Counted from the stretch's first letter, positions 25,765 through 35,359 are shown. The stretch is DNA of 57,835 nt from DATGZH01 sp035297265 (GCA_035297265.1 DATGZH010000045.1:1-57835), one strand, 5' to 3'. Program-made: numbers and translations. Notes: generated by a model from the letters alone, not told the origin.

Positions 25765-26099
25765 ATCGGCCCCGCAACCGCGGAGCGACGCTCCGGAGCC
25801 GACGACGGAGCGGCCTCGGTGCCGCTTCGGCAAGGTCCCACGAGCGCCGTCATGTGACCGGCCTGCTGCTGGTGGCGCGGGGGCGCCGAGCGCTCACGAG
25901 CCCCGCGCCACAGACCGCCGGGTGATCGGCGCCGGCGTCAGGGCCGGCGACGCCAACAGCCGGCGACAACTGTCCTCCCTGTTCAGAGGGCCCGCGGCGC
26001 CTGGGCGCTTTCCTGTCGTCCCAGGTCCGCGGCCCGACGGCAGGGGCGAGGTCCTTTCGGCGATCTCGGGCGTTACGGTGTCCCCCCGACAGGAGGGGG
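25765..26099. other. Leader of the sedolisin gene
   Basis: No gene was seen here. The stretch is rich in short inverted repeats (for example GGCGCCGGCGTC next to GGGCCGGCGACGCC) and ends in GACAGGAGGGGG, a strong ribosome site for the ATG at 26100. A structured leader is possible, but I recognise no riboswitch class. Confidence 0.35.
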
Positions 26100-29000
26100 A
26101 TGGCGCTGAGGGGAGCCATCACAGGGGCATCGGCGCGGCACGCCCGCGCCCGTCTGGCTGGTCGGGTCACCGCTCTGGTGCTGATCAGTGGCAGCTTCGT
26201 CGCGCTGCCGGCCGCCCGCGGCGCAGCTGTCAGCGGAGCACTCGTCAAGGTGCCGGCCCTCGGTGTCGCCCGGGGGCCCGTCGGTGCCCACGCGCTTGGG
26301 GCGGTGCCGGCCGGACAACGGGTGAGTCTCGACGTCGTGCTGGCGTCGAGCGACCCCTTGGGTCTGCAGACGTTCGAAGCGGAGCTCTACGATCCCTCGT
26401 CGCCGAAGTACCACCAGTGGCTCACGCCGGGGCAGTTCTCGGCCCGCTTCGGGCCGGCCCCCGGCACGGTGGTCGCCACCGACGCCTGGCTCCGGTCGCT
26501 CGGGCTGCGCCCCGGCCCGCTGGAGGGGTTCGCCGTGCCCGTCGCCGGGACGGCCGGCTCGGTGGCGAGGGCCTTCGGCCTGAGCTTCGAGAACTACCGG
26601 GACGGCGCCGACGAGGGCTACGTGGCGGTCGGCAGCCCCCTCGTCCCGAACACGCTCGCCAATGGGGCCATCACCACCATCGAGGGCCTGCAGTCGCTCT
26701 TCAAGGCGACGCCCGCCCTCCGGCCGCTGTCGGCACGGCCCGCCGGTGACGCGGGACCGGCGCCGAGGACCGCCGCCCACGCCTGTGCCGCGGCCGCTGC
26801 GGTGGCCTCCGACAACGGCTGGTACACCCTCCCCGCCCTGGGCGCTTATTACGGCTTCCCCGATCTCACCGCCGACGGGCTCACCGGGTCGGGCGAGACG
26901 GTGGGGGTCTTCGAGCTGGCGCCCCACGACCCGGGTGACGTGGCCACCTACGCCTCCTGCTTCGGCCTCACCAACCCGGTCAGCACGGTCACCGTCGGGC
27001 CCGGGCCCGGCGGCGAGAGCGGCAACACCGTCGAGGCCGACCTCGATATCGAGCAGGTGATGAGCCAGGCGCCGGGAGCGTCCGTGGTCTCCTACGAGGG
27101 GCCCAACGATGCCGTCGGCCTCTATGACACCTACAACGCCATGATCAACCCGGGTGCGGGGCAGCCACCCATCCCCCAGGTGATCTCGACCAGCTGGGGG
27201 ATCTGCGAAGACGAGATGGGCGTGGGTGGGCAGAGCGCCGACTCGGCCGCCATCGCCGCCCTCGACACGCTCTTCCAACAGGCGGCCGTGCAGGGGCAGT
27301 CGGTGTTCGCCGCGGCGGGCGACTCTGGCTCCGAGGACTGCTGGCACGTCCCCGGGAACGAGTCGAGCGCCGAGCGGAGCACGCCGGAGACGGACTACCC
27401 GGCCTCGAGCCCGTACGTGACCGCGGTGGGCGGGACCTACCTCTCGTCTGCGGCCGAGCCCACCGAGACGGTGTGGAACGACTGCCTGGGCACGGGCAGT
27501 GACGTCTGTGCCCTCGGCGGCGGCGGGGCCGGCGGCGGCGGGGTTTCACGTTTCGAACCGCTGAGCGAGCTCCCGGGCCAGCCGGAGGTCCAGCCGGGCC
27601 ACGCCGGTGCCGACCCGCTCTTCGCACCGTCGGTGGTGACCAACCAGTGCTCGACGGCCTGCAGGCAGGTGCCCGACATCTCGAGCAACGCCGGCAACGG
27701 GGAGATCATCTACTCCCTCGGCGGCTCCGGATCGGCGTGGGAGGGTGTCGGTGGCACGAGCACCGGGGCGCCCCTCCTGGCCGGACTGGCCGCCGACCGT
27801 AACAGCGGCTGCACGGCGACGACCGGTGACTTCGCCCCGGCGCTCTACTCGCTCTACGACGGTCTTGGCGCCAACCATGGCTACGGCACGGCGTTCAACC
27901 CGATCACGAGCGGCGACAACGACCTGACGCAGGCACTCTCCGGCCTGTACGCGGCTAGCCACGGCGACAATCTCGCGACGGGGATCGGCTCGCCAATGGC
28001 CCAGGGCCTGTCGTGCCCGGAAGTCACATCGGTGGTCCCGGCGCTGGCTCCCGCGGGCTCGACGGTGAGCGTCTTCGGGTTCGGGCTCGAAGACGCCACG
28101 ATCCGGTTCGGCAGCGCCCCGGCGTCCGTGGTGTCGGCCACAGCTACGCAGGCCGTGGTGAAGGTGCCGTCGGGGGCCGGCAACCTGACCGTGAGCGCCA
28201 GCGGCGTGCTCGGGAGCGGTACCCAGACGGCGAGCTTCGACGAGGGCACGACCCCGTCGGCCTCGGAGCTCGTCGTGACCGGGCAGCCTCCCGCGAGTAC
28301 GCCGGCTGGCCCGGCCTTCCCGGTCAGCGTCTCGGTCGAGGACTCCGTGGGCGACACGGCCACGGGGACCACCGTGCCGGTCACCTTGGCCCTCACACCG
28401 GGGACCGGGACGCCGGGGTCGGTGGTCAGCTGCCCGGTGGACCCCGTCGAGTCCACGGCCGGGGTGGCGAGCTTCGTGTGCTCGGTCAGCCGGCCCGGGA
28501 CCGGCTACACGCTGAGCGCCACGAGTCCGGGCCTCGCGAGCGCCGTTTCGAGCGGCTTCACGGTCACCGGGCAGCCGAGCCAGCTGGCCATGGTGTCGCC
28601 GCCGCCCACGAGCGTGACGGCGGGGAGCCCCTTCTCCGTCCAGGTGGCCGTCGAGGACAGCGGCGGCAACGTCGTCGCGGCCTCGACCACCGCCGTCAGC
28701 CTGGTCGTCACCCCGGGGACCGGGTCGCCGGGAGCCTCTCTCAGCTGTGCGGCGGACCCGGTCATTGCCGAGGACGGCATGGCCTTCCTCTCCTGCTCGA
28801 TCAGCCCCGCAGGTAGCGGCTACACGCTCACGGCGAGCAGCCCGGGCCTGCCGCCGGTGGTGACCGGACCGGTCAGCGTCTCGTCTCTCCCTCCGGCCCC
28901 GTCCCCCGGCTACGACCTGGTGGCCTCGGACGGCGGGGTCTTCGGCTTCGACGCCCCCTTCTTCGGTTCGATGGGCGACCAGCATCTGAACGCCCCGATC

Positions 29001-29648
29001 GTGGCCATGGCGTCGACGCCGGACGGCGTGGGCTACTGGTTCGTGGCTTCCGACGGCGGCATCTTCAACTTCGGCGACGCCCCGTTCTTCGGCTCGATGG
29101 GCGGCCACCCTCTGAACGCGCCGATCGTCGGCATGGCCCCCGACCCGGCCACCGGTGGCTACTGGCTGGTGGCCTCCGACGGCGGCGTCTTCGGCTTCGG
29201 CGCCCCCTTCTTCGGCTCGATGGGCGGCCAGCATCTGGACGCCCGAATCGTGGCCATGGCACCCACCCCCGACGGCGGGGGCTACTGGCTCCTCGCCTCC
29301 GACGGCGGGGTCTTCAACTTCGGCGACGCCGCGTACGACGGCTCGATGGGCGGCCACCCGCTCGACGCGCCGATCGTGGGCATGGCCCCCGACCCAGCAA
29401 CCGGTGGCTACTGGCTGGTGGCCTCCGACGGCGGCGTCTTCGGCTTCGACGCGCCCTTCCTCGGTTCGATGGGCGGGCAGACGCTCAACGCCCGCATCGT
29501 CGGCATGGCCGCTACCGCCGACGGCCAGGGGTACTGGTTCGTCGCCTCGGACGGCGGCATCTTCAACTACGGCGACGCCGACTTCGAGGGCTCGATGGGC
29601 GGCCAACCCCTCAACGCGCCGGTGGTCAGCATGGCCGCGGTGAGCTGA
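26100..29648 (+). CDS. Secreted sedolisin (S53 serine-carboxyl peptidase) with six GSMGG repeats
   Basis: This is an acid-active extracellular endopeptidase precursor of 1,182 residues. A signal peptide (about 1-42) is followed by a pro-kumamolisin prodomain (YDPSSPKYHQWLTPGQFSAR, about 95-115). The S53 catalytic domain has Glu312 and Asp316 (VEADLDIEQ), the oxyanion Asp408 (GDSGSED) and nucleophile Ser554 (GGTSTGAPLLAG), and it ends near the GSPMAQGL calcium-site region. Next come one TIG-like domain (about 645-710) and two Ig-like domains ending in TVTGQP- and VSSLP-type linkers. Six GSMGG repeats (937-1182) close the protein, the same module as in the upstream gene. The repeats may anchor the enzyme to a surface polymer. 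Confidence 0.88.
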   Translation: MALRGAITGASARHARARLAGRVTALVLISGSFVALPAARGAAVSGALVKVPALGVARGPVGAHALGAVPAGQRVSLDVVLASSDPLGLQTFEAELYDPSSPKYHQWLTPGQFSARFGPAPGTVVATDAWLRSLGLRPGPLEGFAVPVAGTAGSVARAFGLSFENYRDGADEGYVAVGSPLVPNTLANGAITTIEGLQSLFKATPALRPLSARPAGDAGPAPRTAAHACAAAAAVASDNGWYTLPALGAYYGFPDLTADGLTGSGETVGVFELAPHDPGDVATYASCFGLTNPVSTVTVGPGPGGESGNTVEADLDIEQVMSQAPGASVVSYEGPNDAVGLYDTYNAMINPGAGQPPIPQVISTSWGICEDEMGVGGQSADSAAIAALDTLFQQAAVQGQSVFAAAGDSGSEDCWHVPGNESSAERSTPETDYPASSPYVTAVGGTYLSSAAEPTETVWNDCLGTGSDVCALGGGGAGGGGVSRFEPLSELPGQPEVQPGHAGADPLFAPSVVTNQCSTACRQVPDISSNAGNGEIIYSLGGSGSAWEGVGGTSTGAPLLAGLAADRNSGCTATTGDFAPALYSLYDGLGANHGYGTAFNPITSGDNDLTQALSGLYAASHGDNLATGIGSPMAQGLSCPEVTSVVPALAPAGSTVSVFGFGLEDATIRFGSAPASVVSATATQAVVKVPSGAGNLTVSASGVLGSGTQTASFDEGTTPSASELVVTGQPPASTPAGPAFPVSVSVEDSVGDTATGTTVPVTLALTPGTGTPGSVVSCPVDPVESTAGVASFVCSVSRPGTGYTLSATSPGLASAVSSGFTVTGQPSQLAMVSPPPTSVTAGSPFSVQVAVEDSGGNVVAASTTAVSLVVTPGTGSPGASLSCAADPVIAEDGMAFLSCSISPAGSGYTLTASSPGLPPVVTGPVSVSSLPPAPSPGYDLVASDGGVFGFDAPFFGSMGDQHLNAPIVAMASTPDGVGYWFVASDGGIFNFGDAPFFGSMGGHPLNAPIVGMAPDPATGGYWLVASDGGVFGFGAPFFGSMGGQHLDARIVAMAPTPDGGGYWLLASDGGVFNFGDAAYDGSMGGHPLDAPIVGMAPDPATGGYWLVASDGGVFGFDAPFLGSMGGQTLNARIVGMAATADGQGYWFVASDGGIFNYGDADFEGSMGGQPLNAPVVSMAAVS

Positions 29649-29737
29649 ACAGCCATCTCGCCCGCGGCCCCTGCCGCCGGGCCCGCCTTCGTTTAACGTG
29701 TCCCGCAGCCGTCACGGACGCCAGCCGGAGGTGTGAG

Positions 29738-30442
29738 GTGCTGTATCTGCACGAGGTGCACAAGGTCGTCGGGAAGAAGGAGCACGAGTTCGAGACCGCC
29801 TATCGCGAGGGTTGGATGCCCCTGATGGCCGACACCGACTACGCCCGGCTCCTCTGGTACACGAACCAGGCCCACGGCAGCGGCGTGTCCTACTCGGTGG
29901 TGACGATCACCGCCATCACCGACGGGGCGGCATGGGAGGACCTGGTCCGCCGGGCGCAGCAGGGCGACCTCCAGGACTGGCTCCGTGAGTTGGACACCTA
30001 CCGGCACGACGTGGTGGGCAAGATCATGATCCCCGTCCACTGGTCGCCGCTGCAGGAGGTGGATCTGTCGACCGTCCCGACGGACGGGCGCGAGCACGAA
30101 CTGAGCATCTTCATGGAGGACACCGGCTGGCCCTACTCGTCGCTCGACGAGTACATCCAGTGCTGGCACGACATCTACTACGCCCCGATGCAGCAGGCAC
30201 CGCCGAACCGTCGGATGCTCGACATCCAGGCCTGCTTCCAGGTGGCACACGGGACGCACCAGCGGCGGGAGGCCATGCTCTGGCAGCGCATTCCGGACCC
30301 GAAGACGCTCATGCACCTCCTGACCTCGGACCCGTTGCCAGAACACCAGAAGCCCGGCACGTACATGCACGACGCCCTCGAGTACCGCGACCAGTGGGAG
30401 AGCAGATTGCTCCGCACGAGCAAGTGGTCACCCCTCTACTGA
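29738..30442 (+). CDS. Hypothetical protein, possibly NIPSNAP-like
   Basis: The 234-residue protein lacks a signal peptide. It seems to hold two similar alpha+beta halves (LYLHEVHKVVGKKEHEFETA ... YSVVTITAI, and ELSIFMEDTG ... CFQVAHGTHQRRE), which would fit a dimeric ferredoxin-like barrel of the NIPSNAP/EthD kind. That is a guess from pattern only. GTG follows GCCGGAGGTGTGAG, and a -10-like TAACGT lies about 40 bases upstream. The next gene starts three bases after its stop, so the two form an operon. Confidence 0.6.
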   Translation: MLYLHEVHKVVGKKEHEFETAYREGWMPLMADTDYARLLWYTNQAHGSGVSYSVVTITAITDGAAWEDLVRRAQQGDLQDWLRELDTYRHDVVGKIMIPVHWSPLQEVDLSTVPTDGREHELSIFMEDTGWPYSSLDEYIQCWHDIYYAPMQQAPPNRRMLDIQACFQVAHGTHQRREAMLWQRIPDPKTLMHLLTSDPLPEHQKPGTYMHDALEYRDQWESRLLRTSKWSPLY

Positions 30443-30444
30443 CC

Positions 30445-30840
30445 GTGACACTCCCCCCGCAACTCTCGATGGTCGTGCTGAGCACTCGGGACCTTCCGGC
30501 CCTCCGGCGCTTCTACGACGCGCTCGGGTGGACGGAGCTCCCCGGCGGGTCCGACGAGCTGGCCCGTTTCCGCATGGGCGAGCTCATCCTCGCCCTCTAC
30601 CCGGCCACCCCGGGCGAAGGTGCCACCCCGCCGGCCGGCGACCACTCCGCCATGACGCTCGTCATCAGCGTGGCCACCGCCGCCGAGGTGGACTCGGCGT
30701 TCGCCGGGGCCGTGCACGTGGGGGCCGAAGCTGTCTCCCAGCCCCAGGACCAGTCCTGGGGTGGCCGCTCGGCCGTCATCGCCGATCCCGAAGGCAACCG
30801 CTGGGAGATCCTCTGGGTGCCCCGCCCCTCCGGCGGGTAG
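30445..30840 (+). CDS. VOC-superfamily (glyoxalase/bleomycin-resistance-like) protein
   Basis: The 131-residue protein is a single VOC domain. MVVLSTRDLPALRRFYDALG opens it, ELILALYP is in the middle, and SAVIADPEGNRWEILWVP closes it with the metal-ligand Glu. VOC proteins use a metal to act on small molecules or bind them. The substrate is unknown. The GTG lies just after the previous stop. Confidence 0.75.
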   Translation: MTLPPQLSMVVLSTRDLPALRRFYDALGWTELPGGSDELARFRMGELILALYPATPGEGATPPAGDHSAMTLVISVATAAEVDSAFAGAVHVGAEAVSQPQDQSWGGRSAVIADPEGNRWEILWVPRPSGG

Positions 30841-30850
30841 CCCCAACCCC

Positions 30851-33547
30851 GTGACGGTGCGGCGGGCTGGGCTGTTTGTGCTCGCGGTCATGTCGGCGCT
30901 GCTCGCCCCCGCCGTCCCGGTGGCCGCCGCCACCCGGTCGGCTGGAGGCCTGGTGGCCGACCCGTCCGCGCTGGTGGATCCGATGGCCGGGACCGGTTCG
31001 GGACCGACGAAACCCGGGGCGGTGGGGGAGTTCCCCGGGGCCGTTCTCCCATTCGGCATGGTCCAGTGGAGCCCCGACACCTCCCCGGATCGCACGTCGG
31101 GGAGCGGGTACGACGTGGCCGACCACCGGATCTCCGGTTTCAGTCTCACCCACCTGAGCGGGACGGGCTGCGCCGCCTACGGCGACATCCCCGTGCTGCC
31201 GACGGTCGGATCCGTCCCGGCGTCACCCGACACGGCGACGGACTCCTTCACCCATGCCGACGAGGCCGCCGCCCCCGGGCGCTACGCCGTGACCCTCGGC
31301 CCGGCCGGCATCCGCACCCAGCTCACCGTGACCACTCGTACCGGTCTCGGCGAGTTCATCTTCCCGAAGACGGCCAGCGCCGATCTTCTGTTCAAGGTGG
31401 ACGGGAGCGCCAACCCCGTCACCGCGGCCGCCGTGACCATCGACGGCCACCTCGGCCTCAGCGGGCAGGTCACGAGCGGCCAGTTCTGCGGGACGGGGAC
31501 GCCCTACACCCTCTACTTCGCGGCCGTCTTCGACCGGCCCTTCACCGCTGACGGGGTCTGGAGTGCCTCGGGGGAGCAGCCCGGCGCCACCGGGTGCCGC
31601 GGTCCGACGTGCGGGGCCTGGGTCTCCTTCGACGCTGAGCACGACCGAGAGGTCCTCATGAAGGTGGGCATCTCCTTCGTGAGCGTGGCCGACGCCCGGG
31701 CCAACCTCGTGGCCGAGGACCGGGGTTGGTCCGTCGACCACGTCGAGGCGGTGGCCACCGCCAGCTGGAACAGGCTGCTCGGGCGCATCCGTATCGGCGG
31801 CGGAACGGTGAACAAGGAACGGACGTTCTACACCGCCCTCTACCACTCCCTCCTCGACCCCAACGTCGTGAGCGACGCCGACGGCCGCTATGTGGGGCCC
31901 GACGGGAAGGTCCACGAAGCCGGCCACCGCGCCTATTACGCCGACTTCTCCGAGTGGGACATCTACCGGTCGGAGATTCCGCTGCTGGCCGTCGTCGCCC
32001 CGCACGAGACGGCTGACATGGTCCAGTCCCTCGTCGACGACGCCCTCGAGAACGGCTGGCTCCCCAAATGGGCCATCGCCGGCGGCGACGCCTCACAGAT
32101 GAACGGCGACTCGGCCGACCCCATCATCGCCTCGGCCTACGCCTTCGGGATCCACGACTTCGACGTCCCGGCCGCCCTCCGGGCGATGGTGAAGGGGGCG
32201 ACACAGGACGAGACGGGCCACGGCCTCGAGATCGAGCGCCAGTATCTCGACCAGTACCTGACGCAGCACTGGATCAACGCCGGTTCTCTCGACCTGACCT
32301 CGATCGACTACTCCATCGGCGGGTCGGCCACCCTCGAGTACGCCATCGACGACTTCGCCATCTCCCGGCTGGCGCTCGCCCAGGGGGACAGCAGCCTGGC
32401 CGCCACGATGGCGGACCGGTCCCACTACTGGGAGTACCTCTTCAACCCGGCGACCGGCTACCTCGGGGCCCGGAACCCCGACGGGAGCTTCCCGGCCGGG
32501 CCGGCCTTCCAGACGGCCGAGTTCGAGGCGGGTGGCGAGCGCGGGTTCGAGGAAGGCAACGCCGTCCAGTACACGTGGTCGGTGCCGGAGGACCTGGGCG
32601 ATCTGGCGGCCCTCATGGGCGGCGACGCCCAGGCCGTGGACGACCTGAACACCTTCTTCACCAAGCTCAACGCCGGTCGCTTCGCCCCCTACGACTGGGC
32701 CGGGAACGAGCCCAGTCTCTGGACGCCGTGGGAGTACGACTGGTTCGGGGCGCCCTGGCGGACCCAGGCGGTGGTCCACCAGATCGCCACCACCTTCTAC
32801 CGCGACGCCCCGGACGACGAGCCGGGCAACGACGACCTCGGCGCCATTTCCTCCTGGTACGTGTGGGCGGCGCTCGGGATGTACCCGGTGATCCCGGGCA
32901 TGGCGGACCTCGCCCTGGCCAGCCCGCTGTTCCCCCGCGCCGTCGTCACCCTTCCCGACGGGCGCCAGCTCGTCATCGACGCCCCCCGCGCCGCCGAGGG
33001 CGACGTGTACGTCCAGTCCCTCAGCGTCAAGGGTGCCGTGCCACCCGCGACGACGGGTAGCTGCGGTCAGAAGGTCGCCGGGCACGGCTGGACCGCACCA
33101 TGGCTGCCGGCCTCCGTGCTGCACTCCGGAGCGACGTTGGAGTTCGCCCTCGGCCGTCGTCCCCAGACGACATGGGGGGCCACGCCGGCCGACGCTCCCC
33201 CGTCCGAGGAGAGCGGGCTCATCAGCGCCGTCGGGTACACGCTGCCCGGAGGCTCGGTCAGCATCTCACCAGGTTCCCCGACGGCCGTCACGCTGGGACT
33301 GGACAGGGCGACCTCCGGTGGCGAGGTCACGTGGACGGCCACGGCTTCGTCCGGGCTGACGGTGAGCCCGAGCACCGGGACCTTCGCCGCTCCGGCAGTC
33401 GGCAGGTGCGTGACGCCGCCGAGAGAGCAACAGGCACTGACCGTCACGGTGAGTGCGACCACGCCTCAGACCGTGAGCTTCGTCCTACATCCTTCGGAGG
33501 GACCCGCCCTGCCGCCGGTGCAGCTGGACGTGAACCCGAGCTCCTGA
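30851..33547 (+). CDS. Secreted GH92 exo-alpha-mannosidase
   Basis: This 898-residue exported enzyme removes terminal alpha-mannose by a calcium-dependent inverting mechanism. The signal peptide is at about 1-25 (LFVLAVMSALLAPAVPVAAA). GH92 hallmarks follow: GEFPGAVLPFGMVQWSPDT near 60, GYDVADHRISGFSLTHLSG, HLSGTGC, the ALYHSLLDPNV segment, GNAVQYTWSVPED, NEPSLWTPWEY, and GNDDLGAISSWYVWAALGMYPV with the catalytic acidic residues. A C-terminal Ig-like tail of about 100 residues (VGYTLPGGSVSISPG onward) is an extra module. It would trim yeast or fungal mannan or glycoproteins, in keeping with the nearby secreted protease. Confidence 0.92.
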   Translation: MTVRRAGLFVLAVMSALLAPAVPVAAATRSAGGLVADPSALVDPMAGTGSGPTKPGAVGEFPGAVLPFGMVQWSPDTSPDRTSGSGYDVADHRISGFSLTHLSGTGCAAYGDIPVLPTVGSVPASPDTATDSFTHADEAAAPGRYAVTLGPAGIRTQLTVTTRTGLGEFIFPKTASADLLFKVDGSANPVTAAAVTIDGHLGLSGQVTSGQFCGTGTPYTLYFAAVFDRPFTADGVWSASGEQPGATGCRGPTCGAWVSFDAEHDREVLMKVGISFVSVADARANLVAEDRGWSVDHVEAVATASWNRLLGRIRIGGGTVNKERTFYTALYHSLLDPNVVSDADGRYVGPDGKVHEAGHRAYYADFSEWDIYRSEIPLLAVVAPHETADMVQSLVDDALENGWLPKWAIAGGDASQMNGDSADPIIASAYAFGIHDFDVPAALRAMVKGATQDETGHGLEIERQYLDQYLTQHWINAGSLDLTSIDYSIGGSATLEYAIDDFAISRLALAQGDSSLAATMADRSHYWEYLFNPATGYLGARNPDGSFPAGPAFQTAEFEAGGERGFEEGNAVQYTWSVPEDLGDLAALMGGDAQAVDDLNTFFTKLNAGRFAPYDWAGNEPSLWTPWEYDWFGAPWRTQAVVHQIATTFYRDAPDDEPGNDDLGAISSWYVWAALGMYPVIPGMADLALASPLFPRAVVTLPDGRQLVIDAPRAAEGDVYVQSLSVKGAVPPATTGSCGQKVAGHGWTAPWLPASVLHSGATLEFALGRRPQTTWGATPADAPPSEESGLISAVGYTLPGGSVSISPGSPTAVTLGLDRATSGGEVTWTATASSGLTVSPSTGTFAAPAVGRCVTPPREQQALTVTVSATTPQTVSFVLHPSEGPALPPVQLDVNPSS

Positions 33548-33599
33548 CCCTTGAGGGCCGAGAAGCGACCTACCGGGGGGCCGCCGCGCCGGCCCTATG

Positions 33600-33631
33600 A
33601 TACTACTTAGTATGATGCCGTGAGGTATGAT
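33600..33631 (+). promoter_or_regulatory. Palindrome and -10 of the AAA ATPase gene
   Basis: ATACTA-CT-TAGTAT is a perfect 6-2-6 inverted repeat at 33600-33613. A consensus -10 TATGAT (33626-33631) stands six bases before the ATG at 33638. TATGAT occurs twice more nearby (33596-33601 and 33611-33616), so this may be a repressor-binding array. Confidence 0.45.
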
Positions 33632-33637
33632 ACGACG

Positions 33638-34762
33638 ATGGCCAGGAACCCCTTCAGTTATGGCTCCCCAGTCGGGGGTCCTTACTTCGCCGGTCGCGTT
33701 GCTGAGATCGATGCCCTGGTCAGCCGGATGGAGAATGGCGTCAACGTCGTTGTCACCGCACCCCGCCGTTATGGGAAGACGTCGTTGCTCGAACGCGGAG
33801 CGGACCGCGTCGTCTCCGCAGGAGGGTCCATCGTACGGGCCAACCTTCTCCGAACCCCGAGTCTGGATGCTCTTGCCAGCCGTCTGGCCACGGACGCCTA
33901 CGCCCTCACTGGAGGTCCATGGCTCCGAGCCGTCCAGGCGGTGCCTGAGTTCCTGAAGCGGTTGCGCCTCAACCCTTCTGTCACGTTCGACGACAAGGGC
34001 AAACCGGTGTTCACTTTCACAGGAGTTATCGGGGCACGGGACGCCGAGCAGCTCATCGATGACGTCTACAGGATCCTGGCCGAGCTCGCCGAGGAACGTC
34101 CAGCGGTCCTGATGCTCGACGAGTTCCAGGCGTTCGCCGATCTTGGTCCGAGACTTCCTGGCCTCCTAAAGGCGCTCGCGGACGAACACCCCAAAGTCTC
34201 TCTGGTAATGGCGGGCTCGAGAAAGCATCTCATGGAGAGCCTCGTGCTCTCGTCGGGAGCACCGCTCTACAACATGGCCGAACGCATCGCTCTCGGACCC
34301 ATTGAAGAGGCCGTGATGAGGAAATTCCTCCGGTCACGGACGAAGGCCGGTGGTAAATCCATGGTGCCCGAGGTCGCTGAGCGGATCTGTGATCTGGCTG
34401 GTCCCATCCCGCACGATATTCAGCGCTTGGCCTATGAGGTGTTCGACGAAGCGACTGAGGAGATCGATCTGGGGGCCGTCGATGCCGGGATGCGCCGGGT
34501 GGTGGAGCATGAAGCCGAGGGGTATGCGGAGCGGTTCTCGAAACTGGCCGTTGGCCAACGCCGGGTCCTCTTCGTGCTGGCGGACACGTGGGTCGATCAG
34601 CCACAATCCTCTGGATTCGCCAGGGCGACCGGCTACGCCAACCCAGCGGGAGCACGGAAGGCTCTTATTGCCCTCGAAGAGAATGAAACCATCCTCAATC
34701 GAGGCGGTGCGTTTCAGGTTGCCGATCCCTTCTTCCGCGAATGGCTTCGGCGGGGTACCTAG
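33638..34762 (+). CDS. AAA-type ATPase (archaeal ATPase/STAND-like family)
   Basis: The 374-residue protein opens MARNPFSYGSPVGGPYFAGR, then Walker A in APRRYGKTSLLERG at about 43-52, Walker B AVLMLDEFQAF at about 150, and a sensor-like VMAGSRKHLM. A winged-helix C-terminus (ARKALIALEENETILNRGGA ... DPFFREWLRR) follows. Proteins of this type are found across archaea and bacteria, usually with unknown roles in mobile or stress loci. The ATG at 33638 is set by the -10 six bases upstream and by the family start. Codon use is less GC-biased than in region 4, and the gene lies in the tRNA-Lys element zone. Confidence 0.82.
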   Translation: MARNPFSYGSPVGGPYFAGRVAEIDALVSRMENGVNVVVTAPRRYGKTSLLERGADRVVSAGGSIVRANLLRTPSLDALASRLATDAYALTGGPWLRAVQAVPEFLKRLRLNPSVTFDDKGKPVFTFTGVIGARDAEQLIDDVYRILAELAEERPAVLMLDEFQAFADLGPRLPGLLKALADEHPKVSLVMAGSRKHLMESLVLSSGAPLYNMAERIALGPIEEAVMRKFLRSRTKAGGKSMVPEVAERICDLAGPIPHDIQRLAYEVFDEATEEIDLGAVDAGMRRVVEHEAEGYAERFSKLAVGQRRVLFVLADTWVDQPQSSGFARATGYANPAGARKALIALEENETILNRGGAFQVADPFFREWLRRGT

Positions 34763-34768
34763 AACCTG

Positions 34769-35029
34769 GTGCCGCCCGGGAAGCTACGACGCCATCGGCT
34801 GCCTGAGAAGGGTCCCGTCAAAGCCGCGGAAGTCATCGAATTGGCGCGTTCGCCCAGATTCGGTTCGATCCGAGCGCTTGGCTACAAGATTGGCTACCGT
34901 CAACGACGGATGGGCAGACTGCCGATCGCCGACTCGGCAGTGTCCATCGATCACTACCGCCACGGGGCAGTGCGACGGTTGGCCGACTCCGGGGAGCTGC
35001 ACCTGACACGGAAGCACCGCCCGAGATGA
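34769..35029 (+). CDS. Doubtful small basic ORF
   Basis: This 86-residue basic frame starts six bases after the ATPase stop (MPPGKLRRHRLPEKGPVKAA). The tail SIDHYRHGAVRRLADSGELH reads fairly naturally, but no ribosome site or family is visible. It is the only candidate in the 373-base gap between the ATPase and the 56-residue gene. The gap may equally be non-coding. Confidence 0.25.
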   Translation: MPPGKLRRHRLPEKGPVKAAEVIELARSPRFGSIRALGYKIGYRQRRMGRLPIADSAVSIDHYRHGAVRRLADSGELHLTRKHRPR

Positions 35030-35135
35030 CTGGTGAAAGCCTTGGCGTGATTCATTGGCGCTCAATCTGACCGAAGACAGCAGCGGCTATCCGGGCCGTT
35101 CGGCGGTAGCTTGGATACCGTGCTACGAAGGGGGA

Positions 35136-35306
35136 ATGACCACCGTGGACTGGGACGAGCCGGATGAACGAGAGCAGAGGACCGCGGCCGATGTGATCGA
35201 GGCCAACGCGGTCCGCTCCAAGGTGGCTAGGGAGCACTGCCGGCGCACTCAGATTGAACGGGGCCGTCAACGCCAACTCGCTCGGCTAGAGGAGCTTGAA
35301 AGGTAG
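35136..35306 (+). CDS. Small charged hypothetical protein (56 aa)
   Basis: ATG follows GAAGGGGGA. The 56 residues (MTTVDWDEPDEREQRTAADV ... RQRQLARLEELER) are highly charged and predicted helical in the C-terminal half. No family recognised. Good ribosome site and codon use make it likely real. It lies between the ATPase and the first integrase scar. Confidence 0.5.
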   Translation: MTTVDWDEPDEREQRTAADVIEANAVRSKVAREHCRRTQIERGRQRQLARLEELER

Positions 35307-35359
35307 ACGCGGCATTCTGAGATCTGTGGTGCCTGAGGGGTCGAGGTACACGACGACGA

